A stretch of 64,000 nt of DNA from Vandiemenella viatica (lineage: Eukaryota; Arthropoda; Insecta; Orthoptera; Morabidae). Made by a program: the position numbers and the translations under genes. Under the pieces are notes generated by a model. The model made no database searches. It was not told where the DNA came from and was given only the letters and a program-made list of their open reading frames with translations. The stretch is from NCBI GenBank assembly GCA_031002005.1, contig CM061921.1:143563283-143627282 (forward strand), given 5' to 3'. Shown piece after piece: positions 10,992 to 21,863 of this stretch (the stretch's first letter is position 1; every line of letters starts with the position of its first letter).

Positions 10992-12430
10992 TGTGGTGTG
11001 ACAGCGTCACCCACAATGAATATAATCAAATCATTATTAATTATATTCATATTTCTTTCTTTTTTTTTCTTTTTTATTATATTCAAGTTTATTAATTATT
11101 TAATCTTGGAACGTGTAAATAAATTATAAATAATGAGGGTTGTCTGGATAGGTTAAATGTATGTTTAAACCAGGGCGGCCAAAGGTTTAGTTTGTCATAA
11201 ATTAATTTTCTGTAAACTCATGGCTCAGATGGGTGAATATTGAAAGCTAGAAACTGCCATTTTGACCGTTGGGAGTGATACAAAGGAGCGAGGGAGGCGA
11301 CAAAGCGACGCCTCTCCGGCCGGCCTTCAGTACCGTTAGAAAACCGGACAACGACCTCTCCCACTACTGCTACTGTCCGGAGGCCACGCTAGGAAACGCG
11401 CGAAGAAGTCAGCGAATGCGACGCGTGATATTAAACACGTGACGACGGAAATGTGTAGCTAGCCAATCCTGAACATTTATTGGGGGCTACAATACTAATT
11501 CCGTGGAGTTCTTTTGCATGTGGCGAGCAACTAGCCGAGGAAGAGGAAGGAGCCATTTTTGAGAACACTTCTGTCCAAGACGAGCTGATGAGCAGACGTG
11601 ATTTGGGTCCAAGACGAGCTGGTGAACAGACGTGCTAGCCGGCACGCTTTCTGATGATCATTGTGGTTGATCATTTCTTGCTTTGGGAAAGCGAGATGTT
11701 GAGTGGCGTGCTTGCCATTATTTGGAAGTTATGCTAATAACGCGGTCGTAGCCGCTTATTTAGCTTCCACTGCTGCAGTGGCATTGTGTTTGTCGCTCAC
11801 CATCACGGCGATGATACTATGGTAATGTACCAGAAACGACGGTCACTATCCAGTGGATTTTTAACAGACTTATGTGCCCTTAAGCGACGCCTGGGTTAAG
11901 ACTCTGCTCCCGCCACTTAAATTCTGAGCTAGCTGGATTTATATTTCAATTCAATTTTTTAAGCATCTTGCTGTTTGTTAATTCAATTTTGATGCTTTTC
12001 ATTCACTTTATACGGCGCCCCCTGGGATTTTTCCTTTGTACAGTAAAATGTTAGCTTCAATTTGATGGCCTGTGTTGCCATGTGATTTCAATGTTAACTT
12101 TGCTGTTTTTATTACTTGTTTGAGATATTTCATTCAGTTTTGTTTGCTTACTCCGGCGAATTGTAAACGTCGGGTATTGCTTGTTTTTGCTGATCTAATT
12201 GTGTTTAACGTAACGTTAATTACTACCCGACCTTGTAAGTCCATAAGACTCAATAAATGAGGTTTTATTTTGTGTCTGAAATTCATGGTTCTAGTTGGTA
12301 ACCTATTAGATCCCCTTTTAGCATCATTATTATATGTATTTTTCAATTTTCAGAAAATAATTATAAATCCCCCCTCCCTTTTTATGAACCGATATTCACA
12401 GTTGGTTCACCCACTATTGTACTTATTACA
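10992..12430 (+). repeat. LTR 1 (5' LTR), 1439 bp
   Basis: Begins with the near-palindrome TGTGGTGTGAC / GTCACCCACA (10992-11015) and ends CTTATTACA. A TATA-like ATTATAAATAATG lies near 11125 and AATAAA near 12252. A 34-bp tandem pair (GTCCAAGACGAGCTG...) sits at 11573-11640. It differs from LTR 2 by only two single-base length changes. Confidence 0.93.
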
Positions 12431-12431
12431 A

Positions 12432-12452
12432 TTGGCACCCAACGTTTCGGGC
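12432..12452 (+). promoter_or_regulatory. Primer binding site, unit 1
   Basis: TTGGCACCCAACGTTTCGGG starts two bases after the LTR and has the TGGCNCCCAACGT form of an LTR-element tRNA primer site. The exact tRNA is not assigned. Confidence 0.7.
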
Positions 12453-12960
12453 TTTTGCAAGTCGAAATTATTTTGAGAATTTCACAAGTCTAAAAAAAAA
12501 AAAAATCCATGGATGTGACCTGTGTTGATTCATTTTATTATTTTAGAATAAGTTTTATGTTGAAATTTATTTGCTTTGTTTGCCATGCTTGATTTAAATC
12601 TAAATGTGTGATTTATTTCAATCAGTTGTTCAAGTATATTTTCGTGCACTTGCATCAAGCATGGTTAGTTTAAAATTAAAGATAGAGTCAGTGCTTTTGA
12701 AAATTTTAATGCATGGTAAAAGTTAAGATTTTTCTTTATGCTGATTTTGCTCATGTGTTGAGGTATTTGTGTCGCATGAAACATCGTTGTTTTTCCTTGT
12801 TGTTCAATTTTGGATGGGTTTTATTTCATGTTGAAGGGATTTATGCGCGAAATTTGTTTAATGCTGTACTTTTCGAGTTAAATCGTGCCGGTTGTATTTT
12901 GTTTGTTGTCGATTGTTCAAATTGTTCGGAGTTGAAATTTTGTATCTTACGATCAAATCT
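12453..12960 (+). other. 5' leader of unit 1
   Basis: About 500 bp of T-rich untranslated leader between primer site and gag, with an A13 run near 12493. In-frame ATGs upstream of the chosen gag start exist, but the start at 12961 is preferred because the related element at 36029 begins the same way (M-x-LRS). Confidence 0.6.
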
Positions 12961-14807
12961 ATGAAGTTGAGATCGCGCACCATTAATAGGGCGGATCAAT
13001 TTATTGTTCATAACATTTCCGAGCAAACTGACGCGATGAATCAAGCACCGGAAGTACACGAAATGCCGTTGGCGAACGAAGAGTGTAATGATACTCCTAG
13101 TACGCGTAGCATCCATTCAAATGCATCATTAGATGGGGAACAGTTAGGGATTTTTCCAACCCCAGGCAATGAAACCGTTCAAAATCCACCCATGCGGGCA
13201 GAAATTGACACACGTGCGTCGCAAATAACGGCAGAATTGCCACCGGCGACCGCGCAACCCCAAGACCAAAACCTGCTATTTGACATGCTGGTGAAATTGA
13301 ATCAGAAATTAGATGCACAAAGTCAAAATTCTATCTCGTTGAGGGAGGAGATAAGTAAAACTTCTGGCTCATTGAGGGAGGAATTAACTAAACAAATAGC
13401 TTCACAACAGGAGGACATAAACAAGCGTCTAGATGCACAAAATCAAAAATTTGAGTCGCAAAATGCTTTGTTGAAGGGCATGGACGGAAAATTGTCCGTT
13501 TTTCGCGAGGAAATGACCCGTGAAATGAGTGCATTCAAATCGGAGATGCGAGCGAATGTTTCAGTGTTGGAGAGACGCACAGATACGATTCAGGCAACAT
13601 GCACTGCATTGCAGGAAGTCAAGCGCGGAAATCTCGAAGCGTTTGGACGCGACCGAAAAATCTGTCGAGCACGTGCGGCAAGAAAGCCACCAGAGTCTCG
13701 GTCAGATCTCGGAATTTGTCCACGAGATTAAGGATAATACTGAACGAAGCTTGCAGGCTGTAAATGCAAAGGATGTCGGAGGTCACAAGTTCGGTTGAAC
13801 GAGTACAAACGGCACAACAGGATTTGCAAGCGTCACAGCAAACACTTGCGCAGAACACTAATTCAAAACTGGCGCAGTTGGAATCCAAAATGAAGGAAGT
13901 GAGTAGTACCAACGCTAGCGGGAGTATTGTTCACGCGAATTACGCACAGTACGCTAGCAGCTAATATCGAGCTTAAGTTGCCACGTTTTGGGTCCCGCAA
14001 AGACGTAAATCCTAGAATTTATCTTACCGAAATGGAGCGGTATTTTGAAATCAAAGGAGTGCCTGATTCCATGAAGCTTGTGTTAGTCGAGGAATCATTT
14101 TCAGAAACAGACAGACTCTGGCTGAAAATTGCGTCCGAAACTAACTTATCTTACGCCGAATTCAGAGTCCTGTTTCTTGAGACCTTCTGGTCGAAAAAGA
14201 TCCAGAACCAGGCGAGGATAAAGCTGTACCAAGGAAGGTACATTCCCAAGTGGCATTATTCGATGGAAAAGCTACGTGAAAACTTTGCTGGTGCAGTGTA
14301 GGCAATTCGACGACAAAATGACGGACGGAGAAGTTCATAGAGATGGTGATCGCGCACTTTGGTCCACAAGTGCAGTCACTCATTAACCCCGTGGTCATTC
14401 GTACGATACCAGAACTGCTAGAAACCGTCGGTAACCTTGACAGAATCGGGAAAATGGCCGATAATCTGGCGAGACAAGACGCGGAACGAAACCATGGCGA
14501 AGCGCAAAGCGAGTCTAAGCGACCGCATGGCGGCAATAAAGCTTCCTATGCTGATGGACAGAATGGGAAATCTTCCAATCAAAATTCCGGCAATCGTAAT
14601 GGAGGGAAGAAATGGAAGAACGGAAATGCACAGTGGAAGGATGATAAAAATCATCAGCGGTCGGGAAACAACCGATCCGCGTATCCACAAGAATTTCCAG
14701 TGAACGCGATCTCGATTGAAAACGCGGAACCGGAAATGTGTGCAAAGGCGACGGAGGAAAATGTGGGCGGCGTTAACAACGCGTCTAACTCCCCGCCGTC
14801 ACAATGA
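12961..14807 (+). pseudogene. gag: Gag, unit 1, broken by frameshifts
   Basis: Same Gag as at 18877-20718 but disrupted by five single-base insertions relative to that copy: near 13615, 13771, 13954, 14265 and 14333. Substitutions against the intact copy are fewer (about four noticed in the same stretch). The natural start ATG (MKLRSRTINRADQF) and the terminal TGA at 14805-14807 are kept. The protein as assembled would stop near 13731. The predominance of +1 changes over substitutions makes sequencing or assembly error a real alternative to natural decay. Confidence 0.88.
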
Positions 14808-14855
14808 GATTTTTCGGGGGACGCTGCAAACTCCGACAGCATTTGCCTCGGCAGT

Positions 14856-15574
14856 TTGGAATATTGGCGCGGCGAAGGACCGGAAAATATCGATGAAGAA
14901 GAAGATATGGTATCCGGCGACAGCCTCATGGCGCGCGCGAAGTGTCCCCGTGTAGATATTATTGCATATGGCATACGGGCGAATATTTTAATTGACTCGG
15001 GATCGTCTGTCTCCGTAATGTCTAAGAAATTTCTGCTACGCTTGAAAGATAAGAATCCGCGGCTGAAAAGTAAATTCCCACAACGCAAGTTACGGTGGTT
15101 CCTGCAATAGGGAAGAGAGAAAAGATCGTTAGCACGCAAGCGCTAATCCCCGTGAAAGTCGCGAATAGCGAGTTAATGTTGCCACTACTTATAGTACCCG
15201 GTTTGACGCAAGATGTGATCGTTGGATGCGACCTCTTAGCAAAACGTAAAGTCATTCTGGATTGGGGAAATAAGACGGTGACAAATTTGGTTCCGGAGGT
15301 GTTGCATTGGAAACATGAGGCCTGTGAGCAGAGCCTTGGAATAAATAGTTCCAAACCAATGCAAGACACCGCGGGACGCGAAGGCAATTTGAATAACGGA
15401 GGAAGAGCTATATGCGCATCAGCTGACGAGCAAAATCTCATACCACAGAACCCAACCGACAAAATGCGGGAAAGAGGAAAACTTGACGCCAGCACGGAAG
15501 CTAAAGCTATGCCGATACTGACGAGAAACTTGACGACAGCGCCACAGTCAAAGCCAAAGCTATGCCGATGCTAA
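14856..15574 (+). pseudogene. Aspartic protease region, unit 1, frameshifted
   Basis: Matches the protease at 20767-21483, with the catalytic triplet in ILIDSGSSVSVMS. Two extra A bases near 15069 and 15074 break the frame within the domain, so the second half (LPLLIVPGLTQDVIVGCDLL) continues in another frame. It lies in the same position after the gag TGA as in unit 2. Confidence 0.85.
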
Positions 15575-15642
15575 TGAGAAACTCACGATCATTTCGTGCG
15601 GGATGAGACGGCGTCTGATTCGTATCAATGTAAAAATTTAAG

Positions 15643-15954
15643 GATCAACCCGAGAAGAATCCCGAGGATGACATTAAGAAAGCACATGAATTCTTGGTAG
15701 AGAAAGCTACGAAGCGGCAACGCAAGCACGACGGATTGCGGACGCAAACGTTTAACGTCGGGCAGCAGGTGCTACTTAGGACTATGACCCCGTCTGACGC
15801 ACAGCGAAAATTAATTTCCAAATTCTTTCTGCTGTATTCGGGACCGTTCTCAGTAGCGCGGATTATCTCCCCAAACTGCTACATGCTGACCGACGGCAGA
15901 ACGGAGTTCGGCCCGCATAATGCCCGGAATTTGCGCCCGTTTCACACAGCATAG
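15643..15954 (+). pseudogene. Integrase C-terminal tail, unit 1
   Basis: Same fragment as 21552-21863: a lysine/arginine-rich lead (ATKRQRKHDGLRTQTF), then VGQQVLLRTM and YSGPFSVARIISPNCYML, ending ARNLRPFHTA. This is the typical end of a Ty3/Gypsy integrase. No zinc finger or DDE core precedes it. Confidence 0.82.
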
Positions 15955-16907
15955 GCTACAAGTCCCTAGACGGATGTTTGTAAATGTAGCTTAAGGATCA
16001 ATGTACATTTAGTTAGGTAATAACGTAGAGCATATCTTTAGAAAGTGAGAGTGTCAGTCTTAAGACACGTAATTGCCTAACAAGCGTAGCGCTAGCGCAG
16101 CGAGAACAGGTAAAGGACGCTCAGCTGTTTGGAGTAGCGGCTGTGCCGGCCGCCAGTTTTCCTGGAAGGATCGTAATCAGGTTAAACGAAAACAGGTAGC
16201 CTGAGCCGCGAGCCTAACGGGACAGCGCTTACTGACAACAACAGAGCGGGCAAAGTGGAAACAGCTGATCGCTTAGTTTCACCGCTATAATGTCTTTGCT
16301 GCGAGTGTAGTTTGGAAAGCATAATATAGTTCATTATGCGAGAACCGTCTTTCTTTTGTATTGTATGGATAATTATGTAAATTCGCGGAAGGATTAAAGT
16401 ATGTAAATTCGCGGAAGATTTTTCTTTTCCATTTGATTTTCATGTTATGTGGTTTCGGCATACTTGTGTCGGCCTTGATAATGGACATTCGGTGCATTCT
16501 TTATTCTTGTTGTTGCTGTATCTAACTTCAACACATGTGCTAGATTTGCATAGCCCGTTGTAAATAATTAATTGAGTTGTCTAGTTTTAATGTTAATATC
16601 TTGTGCTTACATCATTTTTTGTTTAGTGATTGAACAGATATATTTTGTCGTTCATTTACATCTGTGTACCTGTCAATGTTTTATGATGTTTTACTTTGCA
16701 TATTAGGATAAGACATTTCATTATTTGTGTTAACCAGAGTCACGTGTCGTATTTACATATTTAAAGAGGTCACATGTATGCGATAGTTTGAGTGAGCTGG
16801 AACCATGAAACTATAATGTAGGCAATGATTTTGATGCAACTGTAGGGTTACAATAGTTCAAATAAAATTATTGGCATAATTTTATTTTGATTGGGTGGCA
16901 GGTATAT
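15955..16907 (+). other. 3' untranslated region of unit 1
   Basis: About 950 bp without coding capacity, including the GC-rich palindrome GCGCTAGCGC near 16089, a repeated ATGTAAATTCGCGGAAG (near 16374 and 16400), a 28-bp hairpin (16860-16887), and GGGTGGCAGGTATAT as a weak polypurine-tract candidate just before LTR 2. Confidence 0.65.
16860..16887. repeat. Perfect hairpin before the 3' LTR, unit 1
   Basis: AAATAAAATTAT and ATAATTTTATTT, 12-nt arms around a TGGC loop, 21 bases upstream of the LTR. The same structure occurs at 22769-22796. Confidence 0.9.
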
Positions 16908-18344
16908 TGTGGTGTGACAGCGTCACCCACAATGAATATAATCAAATCATTATTAATTATATTCATATTTCTTTCTTTTTTTTCTTTTTTATTATATTCA
17001 AGTTTATTAATTATTTAATCTTGGAACGTGTAAATAAATTATAAATAATGAGGGTTGTCTGGATAGGTTAAATGTATGTTTAAACCAGGGCGGCCAAAGG
17101 TTTAGTTTGTCATAAATTAATTTTCTGTAAACTCATGGCTCAGATGGGTGAATATTGAAAGCTAGAAACTGCCATTTTGACCGTTGGGAGTGATACAAAG
17201 GAGCGAGGGAGGCGACAAAGCGACGCCTCTCCGGCCGGCCTTCAGTACCGTTAGAAAACCGGACAACGACCTCTCCCACTACTGCTACTGTCCGGAGGCC
17301 ACGCTAGGAAACGCGCGAAGAAGTCAGCGAATGCGACGCGTGATATTAAACACGTGACGACGGAAATGTGTAGCTAGCCAATCCTGAACATTTATTGGGG
17401 GCTACAATACTAATTCCGTGGAGTTCTTTTGCATGTGGCGAGCAACTAGCCGAGGAAGAGGAAGGAGCCATTTTTGAGAACACTTCTGTCCAAGACGAGC
17501 TGATGAGCAGACGTGATTTGGGTCCAAGACGAGCTGGTGAACAGACGTGCTAGCCGGCACGCTTTCTGATGATCATTGTGGTTGATCATTTCTTGCTTTG
17601 GGAAAGCGAGATGTTGAGTGGCGTGCTTGCCATTATTTGGAAGTTATGCTAATAACGCGGTCGTAGCCGCTTATTTAGCTTCCACTGCTGCAGTGGCATT
17701 GTGTTTGTCGCTCACCATCACGGCGATGATACTATGGTAATGTACCAGAAACGACGGTCACTATCCAGTGGATTTTTAACAGACTTATGTGCCCTTAAGC
17801 GACGCCTGGGTTAAGACTCTGCTCCCGCCACTTAAATTCTGAGCTAGCTGGATTTATATTTCAATTCAATTTTTTAAGCATCTTGCTGTTTGTTAATTCA
17901 ATTTTGATGCTTTTCATTCACTTTATACGGCGCCCCCTGGGATTTTTCCTTTGTACAGTAAAATGTTAGCTTCAATTTGATGGCCTGTGTTGCCATGTGA
18001 TTTCAATGTTAACTTTGCTGTTTTTATTACTTGTTTGAGATATTTCATTCAGTTTTGTTTGCTTACTCCGGCGAATTGTAAACGTCGGGTATTGCTTGTT
18101 TTTGCTGATCTAATTGTGTTTAACGTAACGTTAATTACTACCCGACCTTGTAAGTCCATAAGACTCAATAAATGAGGTTTTATTTTGTGTCTGAAATTCA
18201 TGGTTCTAGTTGGTAACCTATTAGATCCCCTTTTAGCATCATTATTATATGTATTTTTCATTTTCAGAAAATAATTATAAATCCCCCCTCCCTTTTTATG
18301 AACCGATATTCACAGTTGGTTCACCCACTATTGTACTTATTACA
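16908..18344 (+). repeat. LTR 2 (shared middle LTR), 1437 bp
   Basis: Serves as 3' LTR of unit 1 and 5' LTR of unit 2. It is not flanked by any target duplication, as expected for an internal LTR made by recombination. Confidence 0.93.
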
Positions 18345-18345
18345 A

Positions 18346-18366
18346 TTGGCACCCAACGTTTCGGGC
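18346..18366 (+). promoter_or_regulatory. Primer binding site, unit 2
   Basis: Same TTGGCACCCAACGTTTCGGG as in unit 1, directly after LTR 2. Confidence 0.7.
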
Positions 18367-18876
18367 TTTTGCAAGTCGAAATTATTTTGAGAATTTCACA
18401 AGTCTAAAAAAAAAAAAAAAATCCATGGATGTGACCTGTGTTGATTCATTTTATTATTTTAGAATAAGTTTTATGTTGAAATTTATTTGCTTTGTTTGCC
18501 ATGCTTGATTTAAATCTAAATGTGTGATTTATTTCAATCAGTTGTTCAAGTATATTTTCGTGCACTTGCATCAAGCATGGTTAGTTTAAAATTAAAGATA
18601 GAGTCAGTGCTTTTGAAAATTTTAATGCATGGTAAAAGTTAAGATTTTTCTTTATGCTGGTTTTGCTCATGTGTTGAGGTATTTGTGTCGCATGAAACAT
18701 CGTTGTTTTTCCTTGTTGTTCAATTTTGGATGGGTTTTATTTCATGTTGAAGGGATTTATGCGCGAAATTTGTTTAATGCTGTACTTTTCGAGTTAAATC
18801 GTGCCGGTTGTATTTTGTTTGTTGTCGATTGTTCAAATTGTTCGGAGTTGAAATTTTGTATCTTACGATCAAATCT

Positions 18877-20718
18877 ATGAAGTTGAGATCGCGCACCATT
18901 AATAGGGCGGATCAATTTATTGTTCATAACATTTCCGAGCAAACTGACGCGATGAATCAAGCACCGGAAGTACACGAAATGCCGTTGGCGAACGAAGAGT
19001 GTAATGATACTCCTAGTACGCGTAGCATCCATTCAAATGCATCATTAGATGGGGAACAGTTAGGGATTTTTCCAACCCCAGGCAATGAAACCGTTCAAAA
19101 TCCACCCATGCGGGCAGAAATTGACACACGTGCGTCGCAAATAACGGCAGAATTGCCACCGGCGACCGCGCAACCCCAAGACCAAAACCTGCTATTTGAC
19201 ATGCTGGTGAAATTGAATCAGAAATTAGATGCACAAAGTCAAAATTCTATCTCGTTGAGGGAGGAGATAAGTAAAACTTCTGGCTCATTGAGGGAGGAAT
19301 TAACTAAACAAATAGCTTCACAACAGGAGGACATAAACAAGCGTCTAGATGCACAAAATCAAAAATTTGAGTCGCAAAATGCTTTGTTGAAGGGCATGGA
19401 CGGAAAATTGTCCGTTTTTCGCGAGGAAATGACCCGTGAAATGAGTGCATTCAAATCGGAGATGCGAGCGAATGTTTCAGTGTTGGAGAGACGCACAGAT
19501 ACGATTCAGGCAACATGCACTGCATTGCAGGAGTCAAGCGCGGAAATCTCGAAGCGTTTGGACGCGACCGAAAAATCTGTCGAGCACGTGCGGCAAGAAA
19601 GCCACCAGAGTCTCGGTCAGATCTCGGAATTTGTCCACGAGATTAAGGATAATACTGAACGAAGCTTGCAGGCTGTAAATGCAAAGATGTCGGAGGTCAC
19701 AAGTTCGGTTGAACGAGTACAAACGGCACAACAGGATTTGCAAGCGTCACAGCAAACACTTGCGCAGAACACTAATTCAAAACTGGCGCAGTTGGAATCC
19801 AAAATGAAGGAAGTGAGTAGTACCAACGCTAGCGGGAGTATTGTTCACGCGAATTACGCACAGTACGCAGCAGCTAATATCGAGCTTAAGTTGCCACGTT
19901 TTGGGTCCCGCAAAGACGTAAATCCTAGAATTTATCTTACCGAAATGGAGCGGTATTTTGAAATCAAAGGAGTGCCTGATTCCATGAAGCTTGTGTTAGT
20001 CGAGGAATCATTTTCAGAAACAGACAGACTCTGGCTGAAAATTGCGTCCGAAACTAACTTATCCTACGCCGAGTTCAGAGTCCTGTTTCTTGAGACCTTC
20101 TGGTCGAAAAAGATCCAGAACCAGGCGAGGATAAAGCTGTGCCAAGGAAGGTACATTCCCAAGTGGCATTATTCGATGAAAAGCTACGTGAAAACTTTGC
20201 TGGTACAGTGTAGGCAATTCGACGACAAAATGACGGACGGAGAATTCATAGAGATGGTGATCGCGCACTTTGGTCCACAAGTGCAGTCACTCATTAACCC
20301 CGTGGTCATTCGTACGATACCAGAACTGCTAGAAACCGTCGGTAACCTTGACAGAATCGGGAAAATGGCCGATAATCTGGCGAGACAAGACGCGGAACGA
20401 AACCATGGCGAAGCGCAAAGCGAGTCTAAGCGACCGCATGGCGGCAATAAAGCTTCCTATGCTGATGGACAGAATGGGAAATCTTCCAATCAAAATTCCG
20501 GCAATCGTAATGGAGGGAAGAAATGGAAGAACGGAAATGCACAGTGGAAGGATGATAAAAATCATCAGCGGTCGGGAAACAACCGATCCGCGTATCCACA
20601 AGAATTTCCAGTGAACGCGATCTCGATTGAAAACGCGGAACCGGAAATGTGTGCAAAGGCGACGGAGGAAAATGTGGGCGGCGTTAACAACGCGTCTAAC
20701 TCCCCGCCGTCACAATGA
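18877..20718 (+). CDS. gag: Gag polyprotein of the non-autonomous Ty3/Gypsy-like element, intact (unit 2)
   Basis: 613 residues, uninterrupted. Gag assembles the particle that packages element RNA in the cytoplasm. Residues ~105-312 are a long heptad-rich coiled coil (LREEISK, LREELTKQI, KRLDAQNQKF, SKRLDATEKSVEHV). Residues ~333-505 are a retrotransposon capsid-like domain (LPRFGSRKDVNPRIYLTEME, then LVLVEESFSETDRLWLKI, AEFRVLFLETFW and the helical LVQCRQFDDKMTDGEFIEMV). The tail is Asn/Gly/Lys-rich (QNSGNRNGGKKWKNGN) and could bind RNA; no CCHC knuckle is present. The start at MKLRSR is chosen over an upstream ATG at 18808 because the related element begins M-x-LRS. The frame ends in TGA and the protease follows in the same frame. 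Confidence 0.9.
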   Translation: MKLRSRTINRADQFIVHNISEQTDAMNQAPEVHEMPLANEECNDTPSTRSIHSNASLDGEQLGIFPTPGNETVQNPPMRAEIDTRASQITAELPPATAQPQDQNLLFDMLVKLNQKLDAQSQNSISLREEISKTSGSLREELTKQIASQQEDINKRLDAQNQKFESQNALLKGMDGKLSVFREEMTREMSAFKSEMRANVSVLERRTDTIQATCTALQESSAEISKRLDATEKSVEHVRQESHQSLGQISEFVHEIKDNTERSLQAVNAKMSEVTSSVERVQTAQQDLQASQQTLAQNTNSKLAQLESKMKEVSSTNASGSIVHANYAQYAAANIELKLPRFGSRKDVNPRIYLTEMERYFEIKGVPDSMKLVLVEESFSETDRLWLKIASETNLSYAEFRVLFLETFWSKKIQNQARIKLCQGRYIPKWHYSMKSYVKTLLVQCRQFDDKMTDGEFIEMVIAHFGPQVQSLINPVVIRTIPELLETVGNLDRIGKMADNLARQDAERNHGEAQSESKRPHGGNKASYADGQNGKSSNQNSGNRNGGKKWKNGNAQWKDDKNHQRSGNNRSAYPQEFPVNAISIENAEPEMCAKATEENVGGVNNASNSPPSQ

Positions 20719-21483
20719 GATTTTTCGGGGGACGCTGCAAACTCCGACAGCATTTGCCTCGGCAGTTTGGAATATTGGCGCGGCGAAGGACCGGAAAATA
20801 TCGATGAAGAAGAAGATATGGTATCCGGCGACAGCCTCATGGCGCGCGCGAAGTGTCCCCGTGTAGATATTATTGCATATGGCATACGGGCGAATATTTT
20901 AATTGACTCGGGATCGTCTGTCTCCGTAATGTCTAAGAAATTTCTGCTACGCTTGAAAGATAAGAATCCGCGGCTGAAAGTAATTCCCACAACGCAAGTT
21001 ACGGTGGTTCCTGCAATAGGGAAGAGAGAAAAGATCGTTAGCACGCAAGCGCTAATCCCCGTGAAAGTCGCGAATAGCGAGTTAATGTTGCCACTACTTA
21101 TAGTACCCGGTTTGACGCAAGATGTGATCGTTGGATGCGACCTCTTAGCAAAACGTAAAGTCATTCTGGATTGGGGAAATAAGACGGTGACAAATTTGGT
21201 TCCGGAGGTGTTGCATTGGAAACATGAGGCCTGTGAGCAGAGCCTTGGAATAAATAGTTCCAAACCAATGCAAGACACCGCGGGACGCGAAGGCAATTTG
21301 AATAACGGAGGAAGAGCTATATGCGCATCAGCTGACGAGCAAAATCTCATACCACAGAACCCAACCGACAAAATGCGGGAAAGAGGAAAACTTGACGCCA
21401 GCACGGAAGCTAAAGCTATGCCGATACTGACGAGAAACTTGACGACAGCGCCACAGTCAAAGCCAAAGCTATGCCGATGCTAA
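20719..21483 (+). CDS. Retroviral-type aspartic protease region (unit 2), in frame after the gag TGA
   Basis: Processes Gag and Pol in LTR elements. The frame is the same as gag and is open from the codon after the TGA; the first ATG is at 20767. The active-site triplet DSG is at 20905-20913 in ILIDSGSSVSVMS. The family-typical second half LPLLIVPGLTQDVIVGCDLL followed by KVILDWG is present. Because no strong independent start is evident, expression by TGA readthrough or from the ATG at 20767 are both possible. After the domain the frame runs ~80 residues of polar sequence to a TAA at 21481-21483, near the scar where the rest of pol is missing. A repeat (AAAGCTATGCCGAT) occurs on both sides of this end, at 21413 and 21466. 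Confidence 0.85.
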   Translation, partial: DFSGDAANSDSICLGSLEYWRGEGPENIDEEEDMVSGDSLMARAKCPRVDIIAYGIRANILIDSGSSVSVMSKKFLLRLKDKNPRLKVIPTTQVTVVPAIGKREKIVSTQALIPVKVANSELMLPLLIVPGLTQDVIVGCDLLAKRKVILDWGNKTVTNLVPEVLHWKHEACEQSLGINSSKPMQDTAGREGNLNNGGRAICASADEQNLIPQNPTDKMRERGKLDASTEAKAMPILTRNLTTAPQSKPKLCRC

Positions 21484-21551
21484 TGAGAAACTCACGATCA
21501 TTTCGTGCGGGATGAGACGGCGTCTGATTCGTATCAATGTAAAAATTTAAG

Positions 21552-21863
21552 GATCAACCCGAGAAGAATCCCGAGGATGACATTAAGAAAGCACATGAAT
21601 TCTTGGTAGAGAAAGCTACGAAGCGGCAACGCAAGCACGACGGATTGCGGACGCAAACGTTTAACGTCGGGCAGCAGGTGCTACTTAGGACTATGACCCC
21701 GTCTGACGCACAGCGAAAATTAATTTCCAAATTCTTTCTGCTGTATTCGGGACCGTTCTCAGTAGCGCGGATTATCTCCCCAAACTGCTACATGCTGACC
21801 GACGGCAGAACGGAGTTCGGCCCGCATAATGCCCGGAATTTGCGCCCGTTTCACACAGCATAG
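21552..21863 (+). pseudogene. Integrase C-terminal tail (unit 2)
   Basis: About 100 residues corresponding to the end of a Ty3/Gypsy integrase: KKAHEFLVEKATKRQRKH, FNVGQQVLLRTM, KFFLLYSGPFSVARI, YMLTDGRTEFGPHNARNLRP. The catalytic core, zinc-binding domain, RNase H and reverse transcriptase that should lie between protease and this tail are deleted. There is no ATG at the head of the fragment, so it is probably not translated on its own. The deletion is the same in both units, so it predates the array. Confidence 0.85.

Noticed and set aside
11573..11640. Hammerhead core from CTGATGA in the LTR tandem pair
   Set aside because: No GAAA or stem III partner follows, and the second unit reads CTGGTGA.
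20565..21404. 279-codon minus-strand frame inside the LTR element
   Set aside because: Antisense shadow of gag and protease; no family resemblance.
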